Shown here: piece after piece, positions 26,326 through 34,912 of the stretch | How the letters are laid out: each line of letters begins with the position of its first letter | How positions within the stretch are numbered: the stretch's first letter is position 1 | Source of the DNA: Enterovibrio gelatinilyticus | GTDB taxonomy: Bacteria > Pseudomonadota > Gammaproteobacteria > Enterobacterales > Vibrionaceae | Direction: 5' to 3' | DNA length: 64,000 bases | Assembly: GCF_028683095.1 (NCBI RefSeq) | Contig: NZ_JAJUBC010000023.1 | Location: forward strand, 1 to 64,000 | Made by a program: the position numbers and the translations under genes | The notes under the pieces: model-generated | Database searches by the model: none | Told to the model about the DNA's origin: nothing | Seen by the model: the letters and a program-made list of their open reading frames with translations, nothing else

Positions 26326-27681
26326 TTACGCGTTGACTTCTTTTTCGATAACGTTGGATTTTCTCTCTTCATCATTAACATCGCGTGCTGCGATAAAGCC
26401 GTAGAAAATATAACCGAACAGGGTCAATATAGTGCCGCCGAATACGGCTTCCGCGCCACAGGCATACACACCATAGATGCTATAAATCACACCAAGCGTA
26501 CCCACTGTCGCACCCAGCTTATATTGCGCAGGTGTGACCTTGTTTTTGCGAAGCATCACTTCCAAACCTGTCATGGAGAGGATGTAAGGCACCATGTTCA
26601 CGAATACCGCAAGGTTGAGCAATGCGTTGAATTGATTAACCAAGTTAGGGGAAATGGTCATCAGGGCAAGCAGCAACTCCGCCGCCAACATAATGAACAT
26701 GCCAAAGATTGGCGCACCTGCTTTGTTTGTTTTCGCGAAGATTTTAGGGAACAAGCCTTCTTCAGCGGCAGATTTTGATACCTGCGCATTGGTGAACTGC
26801 CAACCAAGCAGCGAACCAATACATGCGACAACCGCAGCTATGGTGACAATATTACCCACGGTTGGGTTAAACATATGGCTGAACACAAGACCGAACGGTG
26901 CGGTTGAATTTGCCAACTCTGCGTTAGGGATAATGCCTTGGATCACCGTAGTGGAAAGGATATACACCACCGCAGCAAAACCAGTACCAAACAACACGGC
27001 TAGCGGCACGTTGCGTTCAGGGTTTTCAACCGCATCCGAGTTAGCACCCGCAGATTCAATGCCCAGGAATGCCCATAATGTCAATGCGATACCTGAAGAT
27101 ACTGAATGCATGGTGGTGTCATGGTGTGGATTCCATGCAGAGATGAAAGTTTGTGGATCGAACCACCACCAGCCAACCACAGACAGACCCAGTACAGGAA
27201 GAATAATACCCCATACGGTCAATGACGAAATCTGACCGGTAATTTTAGGGCCACCAAAGTTTGCCAGCATGGTCACGATAAGGATGGCGACAACACCGAA
27301 AAAGGTGTGCATAGGCGTATCAAGCCATGGCATGAAAGGTTTGATATAGCCAACCGCTGAAACTGCGATCGCGACACAACTAATAACTAGACAAACATAG
27401 TAAGTATAAGAAGCAATGAAGAATGACGATTTTCCATGCGCTTCTTCTGAATACGCTGACATACCACCAGAGCGTTTACAAATCGCCCCACATTTCGCAA
27501 AAGTATAGGCAATACACATTGCACCCAGGGCAGTAATAACCCAAGAAAGTAGCGAAATTGTTCCGACTTGTGCCAGGCTCGAAGGTAACATAATAATACC
27601 TGAGCCCATCATATTTACTGCAACGAGAACGGTTAAACCAACCAATCCCATTTTTTTACTATTGGCATCTGAAGACATCAC
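26326..27681 (-). CDS. amino acid/polyamine antiporter, PotE-like
   Basis: This APC-family inner-membrane exchanger of 451 residues has about twelve membrane spans. The first-helix substrate loop reads VNMMGSGIIMLPSSLA. The middle segment LTLWAFLGIESA carries the Trp and Glu known to be important in PotE. By sequence it is nearer to the ornithine/putrescine (PotE) and lysine/cadaverine (CadB) antiporters than to AdiC. By position it precedes an arginine decarboxylase on the same strand, so it probably exchanges arginine for agmatine, or serves several basic amino acids. The two genes are 549 bases apart with a folded repeat between, so co-transcription is uncertain. Long ORFs on the opposite strand are shadows. 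Confidence 0.85.
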   Translation of the reverse strand: MMSSDANSKKMGLVGLTVLVAVNMMGSGIIMLPSSLAQVGTISLLSWVITALGAMCIAYTFAKCGAICKRSGGMSAYSEEAHGKSSFFIASYTYYVCLVISCVAIAVSAVGYIKPFMPWLDTPMHTFFGVVAILIVTMLANFGGPKITGQISSLTVWGIILPVLGLSVVGWWWFDPQTFISAWNPHHDTTMHSVSSGIALTLWAFLGIESAGANSDAVENPERNVPLAVLFGTGFAAVVYILSTTVIQGIIPNAELANSTAPFGLVFSHMFNPTVGNIVTIAAVVACIGSLLGWQFTNAQVSKSAAEEGLFPKIFAKTNKAGAPIFGMFIMLAAELLLALMTISPNLVNQFNALLNLAVFVNMVPYILSMTGLEVMLRKNKVTPAQYKLGATVGTLGVIYSIYGVYACGAEAVFGGTILTLFGYIFYGFIAARDVNDEERKSNVIEKEVNA

Positions 27682-27903
27682 TTAAACCCTTAATTCAGAC
27701 GAGAAAGAATAATAGATTAATTTCAGGCAGCCAGATCCATGGCGACTGTATGTAAACAAGCTTATTTACTTTAACTCGAATACATTTAAGGGCGGCATTT
27801 TGATATTGGTGATAATCAGAAATAACGAATGTGCTCTTATTACAGCAATATTTACATAGGTGTTATGCCATGCAAATACATCCATTAATGAATATGCCCT
27901 TTT

Positions 27904-27961
27904 ATACCCAACGAACTTGAAGATGCCGGATTCAGCGAGCATCTTCAGGTTGTTTGGGTAT
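27904..27961. repeat. palindromic repeat, family 2, short copy
   Basis: This 58-base imperfect palindrome has arms of about 23 bases (ATACCCAA...TGAAGATGC and GCATCTTCA...TTGGGTAT) and the loop CGGATTCAGCGA. It is the outer-stem-only form of the element at 25962. Confidence 0.9.
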
Positions 27962-28121
27962 ATATAAAAGCATATTCATTAAATCGTTTAGATAGTTTAA
28001 CTCTTAGGCAGCTTAGCTGCTCTTAGACAACATAGCTCTATTCGATGAAGCGTATTCTTCTCCGATTTCGATTTTTTTAAACCCCTAAAAATGCAATCTA
28101 GCATTGCAAAAATAAGTATTT

Positions 28122-28141
28122 TACCGTGATCCAAATCACTA
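28122..28141. promoter_or_regulatory. CRP-like site
   Basis: The core is GTGATCCAAATCAC (GTGA-N6-TCAC). It lies about 450 bases upstream of the antiporter gene and 700 bases upstream of the MFS gene, so its target is unclear. Confidence 0.45.
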
Positions 28142-28191
28142 TTCAGTTGACGAAAACGGGGAAACTCGCGGACTCCTCTCGGTCAGCGTGC

Positions 28192-28209
28192 TTGTGATTA
28201 AGATCACGA
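28192..28209. promoter_or_regulatory. CRP-like site, near consensus
   Basis: TTGTGATTAAGATCACGA has the TGTGA-N6-TCAC layout with strong symmetry, 68 bases from the previous site. Together the two suggest a catabolite-controlled promoter in this gap. Confidence 0.55.
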
Positions 28210-28622
28210 AAATACGCTAATTCAATCAGTTAGATCAGATTTCTGCACGTTATTTTTCCTTGAAACCTACCAGAATTGGTGTCGACGCCAACACGATCCC
28301 ATAAATAACTATTCACGATAATCATGGTTTCATTTGTCATCTTTTTTCTCTTCATAGCAAACGTTTATGAAAAAATATGCCTATAACCAAGTGACCTGAA
28401 GCGCTCGATTTCAGGTTTCAAAGTTGTATTTCAACGCAGATCTTCTTATTCAACACCAAGGTTCGTCTCTCGATATTCTCCAACTTTCACCGTGCGTCAT
28501 CTTTCCTTGATTCCAATGGTTCATTTGCCATGCATTTTATGCATGACCTTTTTGCATCTAATTCATTTGCTTCATGACCTTGCTGCTACTACTCTACGCG
28601 CCTTTCATTACTCGGGAACGTT

Positions 28623-28784
28623 ATGGGCTCGCAAACACTATTCGCACAATTATCCAGATGGTTAGTACTGCTGATCATTACGCTGGTCGTTGTTCATCAT
28701 TGTGCGCCTCTGCAACGCGCGCTCTCGGACTACGCCGTCGATGGAGGTTGTCATCAACGTCATCACGTCGGAAGCCACGAGTAA
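28623..28784 (+). CDS. possible 53-residue membrane peptide
   Basis: This ATG-initiated frame has GGGA five bases upstream and encodes a peptide with one clear hydrophobic segment (WLVLLIITLVVV). A polar, His/Cys-containing tail follows. It lies 57 bases upstream of an MFS transporter gene on the same strand. An overlapping 71-codon frame (28574-28789) ends in an Arg/Ser-rich stretch and looks non-coding, so this shorter frame is the better candidate. I recognise no family, and it could be chance. Confidence 0.3.
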   Translation: MGSQTLFAQLSRWLVLLIITLVVVHHCAPLQRALSDYAVDGGCHQRHHVGSHE

Positions 28785-28841
28785 CATGAGCCACTGCGAC
28801 CAAGCAGCCTTCTGTTTCAACAACATTTTTAAGGTATACCT

Positions 28842-30056
28842 ATGAGTATTTTCCGGTTCCCACTTCTTGTCTGGCTGGGGATAGGGATTTTGATTATCAG
28901 CCTAGGGATCAGGCAATCTTTCGGCATTTTCATGATGCCTATCAGTGACACGTTCCAATCAGGACGTGAGTTTTTCAGTCTCGCCATTGCCCTACAAAAC
29001 CTCATGTTTGGCATGTTCCAACCCTTTATAGGAATGGCAGCTGATCGCTTTGGTTCGAAACGCATTATCGCTGCTGGCGGTATCGCGTATGGTCTAGGGT
29101 TATATCTCACATCAATCGCCACAAGCTCAGGGATCCTTTACCTGTCTATCGGGGTTCTTGTGGGCTTAGGTCTAAGTGCAACCAGCTACGTGATTGTGCT
29201 TGGTGCGGTAGCGAAAGTCGTTCCCGCTGAACATACCGCCAAAGCCTTCGGCCTGACAACAGCCGCCGGCTCATTCGGTATGTTTGCTGTTATTCCTGGT
29301 GCTCAAAGCCTGCTTGCACACTATGACTGGCAAACCGCCATGCAAGTGTTCGCCGTGCTTTGTACATTAATGATCGCGTTCTCGGCGTTCATGAAAGCCG
29401 CGCCAAATCAGGGCCAATCCCAAACAACCGCTGACACACAAACCCTGCGCCAAGCCTTGGCTGAAGCATTCCGTCATCCCGGCTATTGGTTCATCCATGC
29501 TGGCTTTTTTGTCTGTGGTTTTCAGGTTATGTTTATTGCCACGCACTTGCCTAGTTACATTGCAGACAAAGGCTTACCAGGCAATACCGCAGCCATGGCG
29601 CTTGCATACGTGGGTATTTTTAACATCTTTGGCTCTTATTTCTGGGGAGTCATGGGCGATAAATTCAACAAGCGTTACGTCATGACGAGTTTGTACATGA
29701 TGCGATCAATCGTACTTGCATTGTTTGTCTCGCTGCCATTAACCAGTGAAACAGCCATCATCTTTGGTGCGGCAATTGGTTTTTGTTGGCTAGGAACCGT
29801 GCCACTGACATCAGGCTTGGTACGTCAAATCTTCGGTGCGCGTTATATGTCGACGTTGTACGGCTTGGTATTCTTTACTCACCAAATCGGCAGTTTCCTT
29901 GGCGCATGGGTTGGTGGACGTGTATTTGATTACTACGGCTCGTACACTCCGATCTGGTGGGCTACGGTTGTCTTGGCTATCGCGGCGGCACTGTTGCACC
30001 TACCTATCAATGACAAACCGCTAGTACGTTCTGCTCTGCAGCCAGCTGCGGTGTAA
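28842..30056 (+). CDS. MFS transporter, monocarboxylate-porter-like
   Basis: This 404-residue major facilitator protein has about twelve spans. It has the loop 2-3 motif MAADRFGSKRIIAAGG and its repeat in the second half (GVMGDKFNKRYVM). The N-terminal helix LISLGIRQSFGIFMMPI is typical of the MCT/OFA-like bacterial group that moves small carboxylates. The ribosome site AAGG lies at a good distance from the ATG at 28842. A terminator closes the gene. The next gene downstream, hydroxyisourate hydrolase, has a separate promoter region, so no metabolic link should be assumed. The substrate is unknown. Confidence 0.83.
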   Translation: MSIFRFPLLVWLGIGILIISLGIRQSFGIFMMPISDTFQSGREFFSLAIALQNLMFGMFQPFIGMAADRFGSKRIIAAGGIAYGLGLYLTSIATSSGILYLSIGVLVGLGLSATSYVIVLGAVAKVVPAEHTAKAFGLTTAAGSFGMFAVIPGAQSLLAHYDWQTAMQVFAVLCTLMIAFSAFMKAAPNQGQSQTTADTQTLRQALAEAFRHPGYWFIHAGFFVCGFQVMFIATHLPSYIADKGLPGNTAAMALAYVGIFNIFGSYFWGVMGDKFNKRYVMTSLYMMRSIVLALFVSLPLTSETAIIFGAAIGFCWLGTVPLTSGLVRQIFGARYMSTLYGLVFFTHQIGSFLGAWVGGRVFDYYGSYTPIWWATVVLAIAAALLHLPINDKPLVRSALQPAAV

Positions 30057-30117
30057 ATCTTACTGATTTAATGATTCGATCATGCGCTGAAGCCATGATC
30101 AGTGGTTATACGAGTTG

Positions 30118-30151
30118 AAAGGGTGATACACCTCGGTGTTCACCCTTTTTG
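30118..30151 (+). terminator. terminator after the MFS gene
   Basis: AAAGGGTGA plus ACA pairs with TGT plus TCACCCTTT, with one bulged base, and is followed by a T-run. Confidence 0.85.
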
Positions 30152-30351
30152 TTTCCGGCTCATCACCTACGCTCGTATGACACCTCGCACTTTCATCACG
30201 CCTTTAAAATCCCCCTTCTCATTCAACATGTTCCTGCGCACGTATTGAACCATTCACGTTAGAAACCGCACCGATGAAATGCTAAATTTTAAGCGAATGA
30301 TGATATGAAGTAATGGCTCGGTGTTTATGAAACGTTCAAAGGTGATTCTTG

Positions 30352-30705
30352 ATGGGTAAGCTCACAACGCATGTCCTCGATACTGCACACGGTAAACCTG
30401 CCAACGGTGTCAAAGTCTCTCTCTATCGCATCGATGACGATGGGCTCCAACCTCTAGTTACTACAGTAACTAACAATGATGGTAGAACTGATGCTCCGTT
30501 ACTTCAGGATGGCGCGTTGTCCGCAGGTCTCTATCAACTGGTGTTTTCAACCGCTCCTTACTTTCGAGCAACAAATACCCCCCTTGACCCTATTCCGTTC
30601 CTCGATGAAATCGTGATCCGTTTTGGTATTTCGGATGAAAGCCAGCACTTACATGTCCCCCTACTCGTATCTCCTTACGGCTATTCGACCTACCGAGGTA
30701 GTTAA
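30352..30705 (+). CDS. hiuH: 5-hydroxyisourate hydrolase (transthyretin-like)
   Basis: HiuH hydrolyses 5-hydroxyisourate, the product of urate oxidation, toward OHCU and allantoin. The 117-residue protein has the three family blocks: LTTHVLDTAHGKPA at the start, a central TNNDGRTDAP, and the C-terminal tetrapeptide YRGS, which separates the enzyme from animal transthyretin. Catalytic His, Arg and His are present in those blocks. The ATG at 30352 follows AAGGTGA; a TTG one codon earlier opens the frame. No secretion signal is visible. No other urate-pathway gene (uricase, OHCU decarboxylase) is in the window, so it is an isolated member. It converges on the P460 genes. Confidence 0.92.
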   Translation: MGKLTTHVLDTAHGKPANGVKVSLYRIDDDGLQPLVTTVTNNDGRTDAPLLQDGALSAGLYQLVFSTAPYFRATNTPLDPIPFLDEIVIRFGISDESQHLHVPLLVSPYGYSTYRGS

Positions 30706-30730
30706 CACCTGAAAATCCTTCATCGCACAA

Positions 30731-30763
30731 AGTAAAAACCAGCCTTAATGGCTGGTTTTTACT
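30731..30763. terminator. bidirectional terminator hiuH/P460
   Basis: AGTAAAAACCAGCC and GGCTGGTTTTTACT form a perfect 14-base stem over a five-base loop, between two convergent genes. Confidence 0.92.
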
Positions 30764-30778
30764 TACTTCATAATTCAG

Positions 30779-31330
30779 TTACTCTGCCAAAATTGGATAC
30801 GCTTCGGTGTATATCCAATCTTTGTCTTTTGCTGGAACATGACAGCCCAAGCAATCCATTTTGTAATCAGACGATGCATTGGTTGTCAGGTTATCGGGTT
30901 TGAACAAAGCCCATCCCCAACCGTCCCCCCAAGAACCGTTATCGGAAAAACGACCCTTGCTGTCTTTGACCATAACGAACCATTGCTTAAGACTCGCGGT
31001 TTCATGACTGACATTTGAACCCGTCGTGTAATTACCACTATCGTGCGCCCGCAACTCTTTCACCAACGTAGCGCCATCTGGGAACTTCCCGGTTTTACGG
31101 AAAGCTTCTACGGTCGATTTCTCGGTGTAAACGCCATGAAAACCGCTCGCCCCTCCCTCTGGAACAAACCAAGAACCTAAATGCACCATGTTGGTTCTGA
31201 GGTCTTGAGGAAAACTGATAGTCCCCTTGTCGTCAACAATGGGTGAAAAACCACCGTGCGTGGCAGCGATGCTTACGCCTGATGCGGCGGCACTCACAAT
31301 GAGGGCTGCAATAAAGGTTTTCTTCATCAT
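30779..31330 (-). CDS. cytochrome P460-family haem protein, second of two
   Basis: This is a periplasmic c-type haem protein of 183 residues. The signal peptide ends near GVSIAA. One CxxCH haem-binding motif (CLGCH) lies near residue 162, close to the C-terminus as expected for cytochrome P460 and cytochrome c'-beta folds. The family segment TGKFPDGATLVKEL precedes it. Known P460 proteins oxidise hydroxylamine or bind NO, and which applies here is not evident. It lies nine bases downstream of a related gene on the same strand, so the two form a tandem operon that arose by duplication. The ribosome site AGGAG is clear before the paired ATGs at 31330 and 31327. Confidence 0.8.
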   Translation of the reverse strand: MMKKTFIAALIVSAAASGVSIAATHGGFSPIVDDKGTISFPQDLRTNMVHLGSWFVPEGGASGFHGVYTEKSTVEAFRKTGKFPDGATLVKELRAHDSGNYTTGSNVSHETASLKQWFVMVKDSKGRFSDNGSWGDGWGWALFKPDNLTTNASSDYKMDCLGCHVPAKDKDWIYTEAYPILAE

Positions 31331-31339
31331 GTCGCTCCT

Positions 31340-31963
31340 TTATTTCAACATAGACGAGTGACCGCCAGTCGCCAATGTACCCGCGCCTTTGCCAGCACGG
31401 AGGACTGGGTAGTACTGAGTAAACACAAAGTCGTCAGCCGCTGCTGCCGCGTGACAAGCATTACATGCCGCTGCTGGGAACGCTTTTGCCGTATCAGTCA
31501 ACGATTTATGATCTGGGGTAGAGAAGCTGTAGTAAGACCAATTTCCCGGTTCATTGGGGTTAATCGACGTACTCTTGATGGTCGCTTCCAATCCGATAAA
31601 GTCACCCTGAAAGTAACCTGCGCCGCTCACTGCCGCTTTTGAGCCTACAGCCACTAACTCTTTGATTATGATCGTACCATCACGAAATTCACCGGTTTTC
31701 TTCCAGTGAGACCAACTGGTTGGGTCGATATATACATTGTGGTGCTCTGGAAACGCAGCTTTGCCGTTGTTCATATCATTTGGGGTGACAGGTGTGCCAA
31801 CGTACACCCACTCACGATAACCCGTTGGTCTTTGAAGCTCCCCATCAACTACGTTGAAATACTCTTCTGCCATGACCGATGTTATTGAAGCCGCTCCTCC
31901 AAATAAAATTGCGCCGATGCATAGACAGCGACGAATAGTTTTTGAGCTTATTTTTCTTTCCAT
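31340..31963 (-). CDS. cytochrome P460-family haem protein, first of two
   Basis: This 207-residue exported protein has a signal peptide (hydrophobic to about residue 32, ending near SVMAEE). It has the family stretch TGEFRDGTIIIKEL and one CNACH haem motif near residue 169. It is a distant paralogue of the gene immediately downstream. It is longer by a Gly-rich C-terminal tail after the haem motif. P460-like proteins handle hydroxylamine or nitric oxide in nitrifiers and methanotrophs, so a reactive-nitrogen role is an inference only. An AraC-type regulator is encoded divergently from a shared upstream region containing an inverted repeat, which suggests dedicated control. Confidence 0.8.
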   Translation of the reverse strand: MERKISSKTIRRCLCIGAILFGGAASITSVMAEEYFNVVDGELQRPTGYREWVYVGTPVTPNDMNNGKAAFPEHHNVYIDPTSWSHWKKTGEFRDGTIIIKELVAVGSKAAVSGAGYFQGDFIGLEATIKSTSINPNEPGNWSYYSFSTPDHKSLTDTAKAFPAAACNACHAAAAADDFVFTQYYPVLRAGKGAGTLATGGHSSMLK

Positions 31964-31982
31964 TTTCTCACCTCACTTACAG

Positions 31983-32012
31983 TTCGAACGCGCGAATTTT
32001 GAGCGTTCCGAA
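31983..32012. promoter_or_regulatory. inverted repeat between P460 operon and AraC gene
   Basis: TTCGAACGC and GCGTTC(C)GAA are complementary apart from one extra base, separated by 11 bases. It lies in the 127-base divergent intergenic region and is a candidate regulator site. Confidence 0.4.
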
Positions 32013-32090
32013 ACAGTCTAAGCTAAAGTAGGAAAGTCGAGTGCTGCCGAGGGAATCAGATCTGTGTCCAAAGGAATCAAAGACATTAAA

Positions 32091-33008
32091 ATGTTCAATT
32101 TATTTACCGATATCATTGAAACGCTTAAGTTTCGGGGAACCATTTTCTTCAGTTCGGACCTCAGTGCACCTTGGGGAATTTCACTGGAAAAGCGCAAATA
32201 TCCTCGCTTTCACATTGCCCTAAAGGGAACACTTTACGTCGGCGCAGACAACACATCGAACGTCAAAGCCAATGAGATGGATATTTTCATGCTCCCCAAG
32301 GGGGACAGTCATTGGATAGCTGATAACCCGGGAAACAAAAAGTTGTCGAGTAGCCAAGCAGTTGATGCCTGTGAACTGGGGTCACCACTTTTTCAAATTG
32401 GGCCCAATACTCATAGAATAATGTGTGGTCTTGTAGAGTTTGATGAAGGCCTAACGCACCCTATATTGGATGCGTTGCCAACCGTTATCCATGTTCAAAA
32501 CGTAGACCACAACAGCATTATATGGCAGTTGATTATGCTTATTGATCAAGAAATCAGGGAAAATGGTATCCACCAAAACCCGAGCATTGATAAGCTAACC
32601 GAAGTGCTTTTTTTGAAGATTCTGATTCAATTTTTCAATGAAAACACCGAAAAATACAGTTTCTTGCGTGCCATTCATGACAAACGCATTCATCAAGCCC
32701 TCATGTTAATGCATCAAAACCCGCAACACGATTGGACACTAGAAGAGCTTGGAAGCCAGATTGGCATGTCAAAAGCGACCCTAGTTCGTCACTTTCAAGA
32801 TGCACTCAACATGGCTCCTATCGCTTATTTGAATCACTGGCGCCGCCTTAAAGCTTATAACGCGATTCGCTACACCAATGATTCAATGGACAAAATCGCA
32901 GTGTCGCTTGGCTTTACATCTGGTAGAACCCTTAGCCGCGCATTAATTCGAGAGCTTGGAATGACGCCTGCAGAAATTCGTCACAAACAAAAAAGAGAAG
33001 GCGTATAG
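32091..33008 (+). CDS. AraC-family regulator with cupin domain
   Basis: This is a transcription regulator of 305 residues. The N-terminal cupin-like ligand domain (about 1-190) has the family opening FRGTIFFSSDLSAPWGIS. The C-terminal AraC DNA-binding domain has two helix-turn-helix motifs (WTLEELGSQIGMSKATLVRHF and DKIAVSLGFTSGRTLSRAL). Proteins of this cupin class often control a neighbouring oxidoreductase. The start is uncertain: the ATG at 32091 fits the family N-terminus, while a GTG at 32064 would add nine residues and has GAGGGA upstream. It is divergent from the P460 pair and probably regulates it. The inducer is unknown. Confidence 0.85.
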   Translation: MFNLFTDIIETLKFRGTIFFSSDLSAPWGISLEKRKYPRFHIALKGTLYVGADNTSNVKANEMDIFMLPKGDSHWIADNPGNKKLSSSQAVDACELGSPLFQIGPNTHRIMCGLVEFDEGLTHPILDALPTVIHVQNVDHNSIIWQLIMLIDQEIRENGIHQNPSIDKLTEVLFLKILIQFFNENTEKYSFLRAIHDKRIHQALMLMHQNPQHDWTLEELGSQIGMSKATLVRHFQDALNMAPIAYLNHWRRLKAYNAIRYTNDSMDKIAVSLGFTSGRTLSRALIRELGMTPAEIRHKQKREGV

Positions 33009-33104
33009 CCTCCTCTTTCAATCGTTACATCCAGTATTGTCGCAGGTTATTAAGGCTTCACCACCAGGTGGTTTTCCTTTTAACCTGTATCTAACCCAGC
33101 ACCA

Positions 33105-34400
33105 CTACCCTTGATATCCCATTAGGCGCGGAACATACAGCACCACATCAGGAGTCAAAATCATGATCATCAAGGCCCCCAGCAATACAAAGATAAACGG
33201 GATCACTTGCTTGATAATACCTGCCAGCGGGATTTTGGTTGTACCGTTAATGACGAACAACAACACCCCATAAGGCGGCGTGATTAAGCCAATCATCAAG
33301 TTAACGATCGTGATAACGCCGAAGTGAACAAGGTCGATTCCCAGCTCGCGACATGCCGGAATAAACAAAGGTACTATCACCAATATTACGGTGGTCGCAT
33401 CCAGCAAGAATCCAAGCAACAGATAAATCAAATTCACCAATAGCAAGAATGCCAGTGGTGATAAGTCAGCCTGATTAATCAGTTCTGCAATCGCCGTCGG
33501 CACATTCTCTGTCGCAATGATGTAGTTGAAGATCAACGCTGAACCTATCACCAAGCCAACCGAAGCCGACGAGTAGGCACTTTCCTTCAGTGCGGCATAC
33601 AGTTGCTTCAAGCTGATAGAGCGATAAACAACAGCGGCAAGAAGCAAAGCATACGCAGCAGCAACCGCTGCAGCTTCTGTCGGTGTTGTCACACCACCAT
33701 AAATACCGAACAGCAGAATCGCCGGCATCAGTAAGGTTGGCAACGCACGGAACGTGATTCTAGGAATATCTTTGACCGGCGTTCTTGGCTCTTTGACGAT
33801 ATTCATCTTCGTCGCCATGTAAGTGTTCATTCCCATAAGAACGACACCCATCAGCAGTCCAGGAACCAAACCCGCGATAAAGAGGTAACCAATTGATGTA
33901 TCCGACACCAAGGCATAAATCACCATGGGAATCGACGGAGGAATGATCGGCCCAATCGTCGCTGAAGCAGCCGTGATCGCCGCCGCATACGCAGGAGGAT
34001 AACGACCGTCTTTCGTCATCATGTTAATGATAACGCGTCCAACCCCAGCGGCATCCGCAACTGCAGAACCTGACATGCCTGAGAATATCAAGCTAGACAC
34101 AATATTCACGTGCCCTAATCCACCTCTAAAATGCCCCACCATGGCGACACAAAATTGGAGAAGTCGGTCAGTGATACTGCCTGCATTCATGATATTAGCA
34201 GCGGCAATAAACAATGGAACAGCCAGAAGAATAAAGCTGTTGTAGAAACCCTGAATAATTTGCTCACCCGCCAGCGCCAAATCTTGACCGCTCACCGCGA
34301 GGTACACAATGGCACCAATGATCATTGAAAATGACACGGGTGTGCCAAAGGCAGCCAAAAGAAGCACTGTTACTAAGCAAAGTGTTAACGCCAAACTCAT
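33105..34400 (-). CDS. dctM: TRAP transporter large membrane subunit (DctM)
   Basis: This is the permease subunit of a tripartite ATP-independent periplasmic transporter, which uses the sodium or proton gradient to import an organic acid delivered by the binding protein. The 431-residue protein has about twelve or thirteen spans and the family opening LLAAFGTPVSFSMIIGA. Further landmarks are FSGMSGSAVADAAGVG and an internal GPIIPPSIPMVIY. It overlaps the small subunit gene by four bases (ATGA), showing coupled translation. With dctQ and dctP it forms a complete operon, divergent from the GntR regulator of the dehydroshikimate operon, so the likely cargo is quinate, shikimate or a related acid (inference). 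Confidence 0.92.
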   Translation of the reverse strand: MSLALTLCLVTVLLLAAFGTPVSFSMIIGAIVYLAVSGQDLALAGEQIIQGFYNSFILLAVPLFIAAANIMNAGSITDRLLQFCVAMVGHFRGGLGHVNIVSSLIFSGMSGSAVADAAGVGRVIINMMTKDGRYPPAYAAAITAASATIGPIIPPSIPMVIYALVSDTSIGYLFIAGLVPGLLMGVVLMGMNTYMATKMNIVKEPRTPVKDIPRITFRALPTLLMPAILLFGIYGGVTTPTEAAAVAAAYALLLAAVVYRSISLKQLYAALKESAYSSASVGLVIGSALIFNYIIATENVPTAIAELINQADLSPLAFLLLVNLIYLLLGFLLDATTVILVIVPLFIPACRELGIDLVHFGVITIVNLMIGLITPPYGVLLFVINGTTKIPLAGIIKQVIPFIFVLLGALMIMILTPDVVLYVPRLMGYQG

Positions 34401-34903
34401 TCTTCCACCTGCTCGTCCTTGTCACTGTCTTGCACTTTATAGTTCGGATTCAAATACTGAATCAGTGCAACACCGTAGCGGAGAATAATGACACCCAAGA
34501 AAACCCCGTAAATGCTAAACACATAGTCGAGGCGCCACTTCAAGATCGCACTCTTTTTGATCTTATAAAAAGTGATGTAATCCCATGTCGGAAGAAAGCT
34601 GATACCAAAACCAATGATGATGCCAAGCGCCGACAAAATGAGAAAGATACGCTGCACTTTCCCGGGTACGTTTAAATAAAGAAGATCAAAGCGAATATGA
34701 TCTTTGTTACGCAAACAGAAAGCCCCAGCCCAAAAGATGACCCACAGCCACAGCGTCAGAAGTAACTCAGACGACCAGCCAAGGGGCATATTAAGCACAT
34801 AGCGGGAGAATATTTGCGCACAAAAAATAAGGAACATTGCGGCCAACATAGTGACCGCAACCCCATCTGCTATTCGCTGAATCCAAAGCAGAATCGTTTT
34901 CAC
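34397..34903 (-). CDS. dctQ: TRAP transporter small membrane subunit (DctQ)
   Basis: This 168-residue protein with four hydrophobic segments is the DctQ subunit that pairs with DctM in TRAP transporters. The motif FCAQIFSRYVLN is followed by WSSELLLTLWLWVIFWAGAF, which matches the family's typical second helix with its conserved E and W. The charged C-terminal tail (DSDKDEQVEE) is variable among members. The gene lies between the binding protein gene (nine-base gap upstream) and dctM (four-base overlap), so all three are one transcript. Confidence 0.9.
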   Translation of the reverse strand: MKTILLWIQRIADGVAVTMLAAMFLIFCAQIFSRYVLNMPLGWSSELLLTLWLWVIFWAGAFCLRNKDHIRFDLLYLNVPGKVQRIFLILSALGIIIGFGISFLPTWDYITFYKIKKSAILKWRLDYVFSIYGVFLGVIILRYGVALIQYLNPNYKVQDSDKDEQVEE

Positions 34904-34912
34904 GCGTTAACC

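Larger units (their letters stand above)
27682..28622. other. long regulatory region upstream of the antiporter gene
   Basis: About 940 bases precede the first possible small gene. It contains a short family-2 repeat (27904-27961), a small GCAGC/GCTGC hairpin near 28010, and two CRP-like sites. A T-run at 28072-28078 follows a weak hairpin. No clear RNA gene can be called, though the length leaves room for one. Confidence 0.4.

Noticed and set aside
26308-27235. Long plus-strand frames (156 and 193 codons) opposite the antiporter gene
   Set aside because: Both mirror the codon pattern of a well-recognised membrane transporter and have no ribosome sites or family resemblance.
28574-28789. 71-codon frame upstream of the MFS transporter
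   Set aside because: Its second half is Arg/Ser-rich and looks like out-of-frame translation. A 53-codon frame inside it with a membrane segment is the better candidate.
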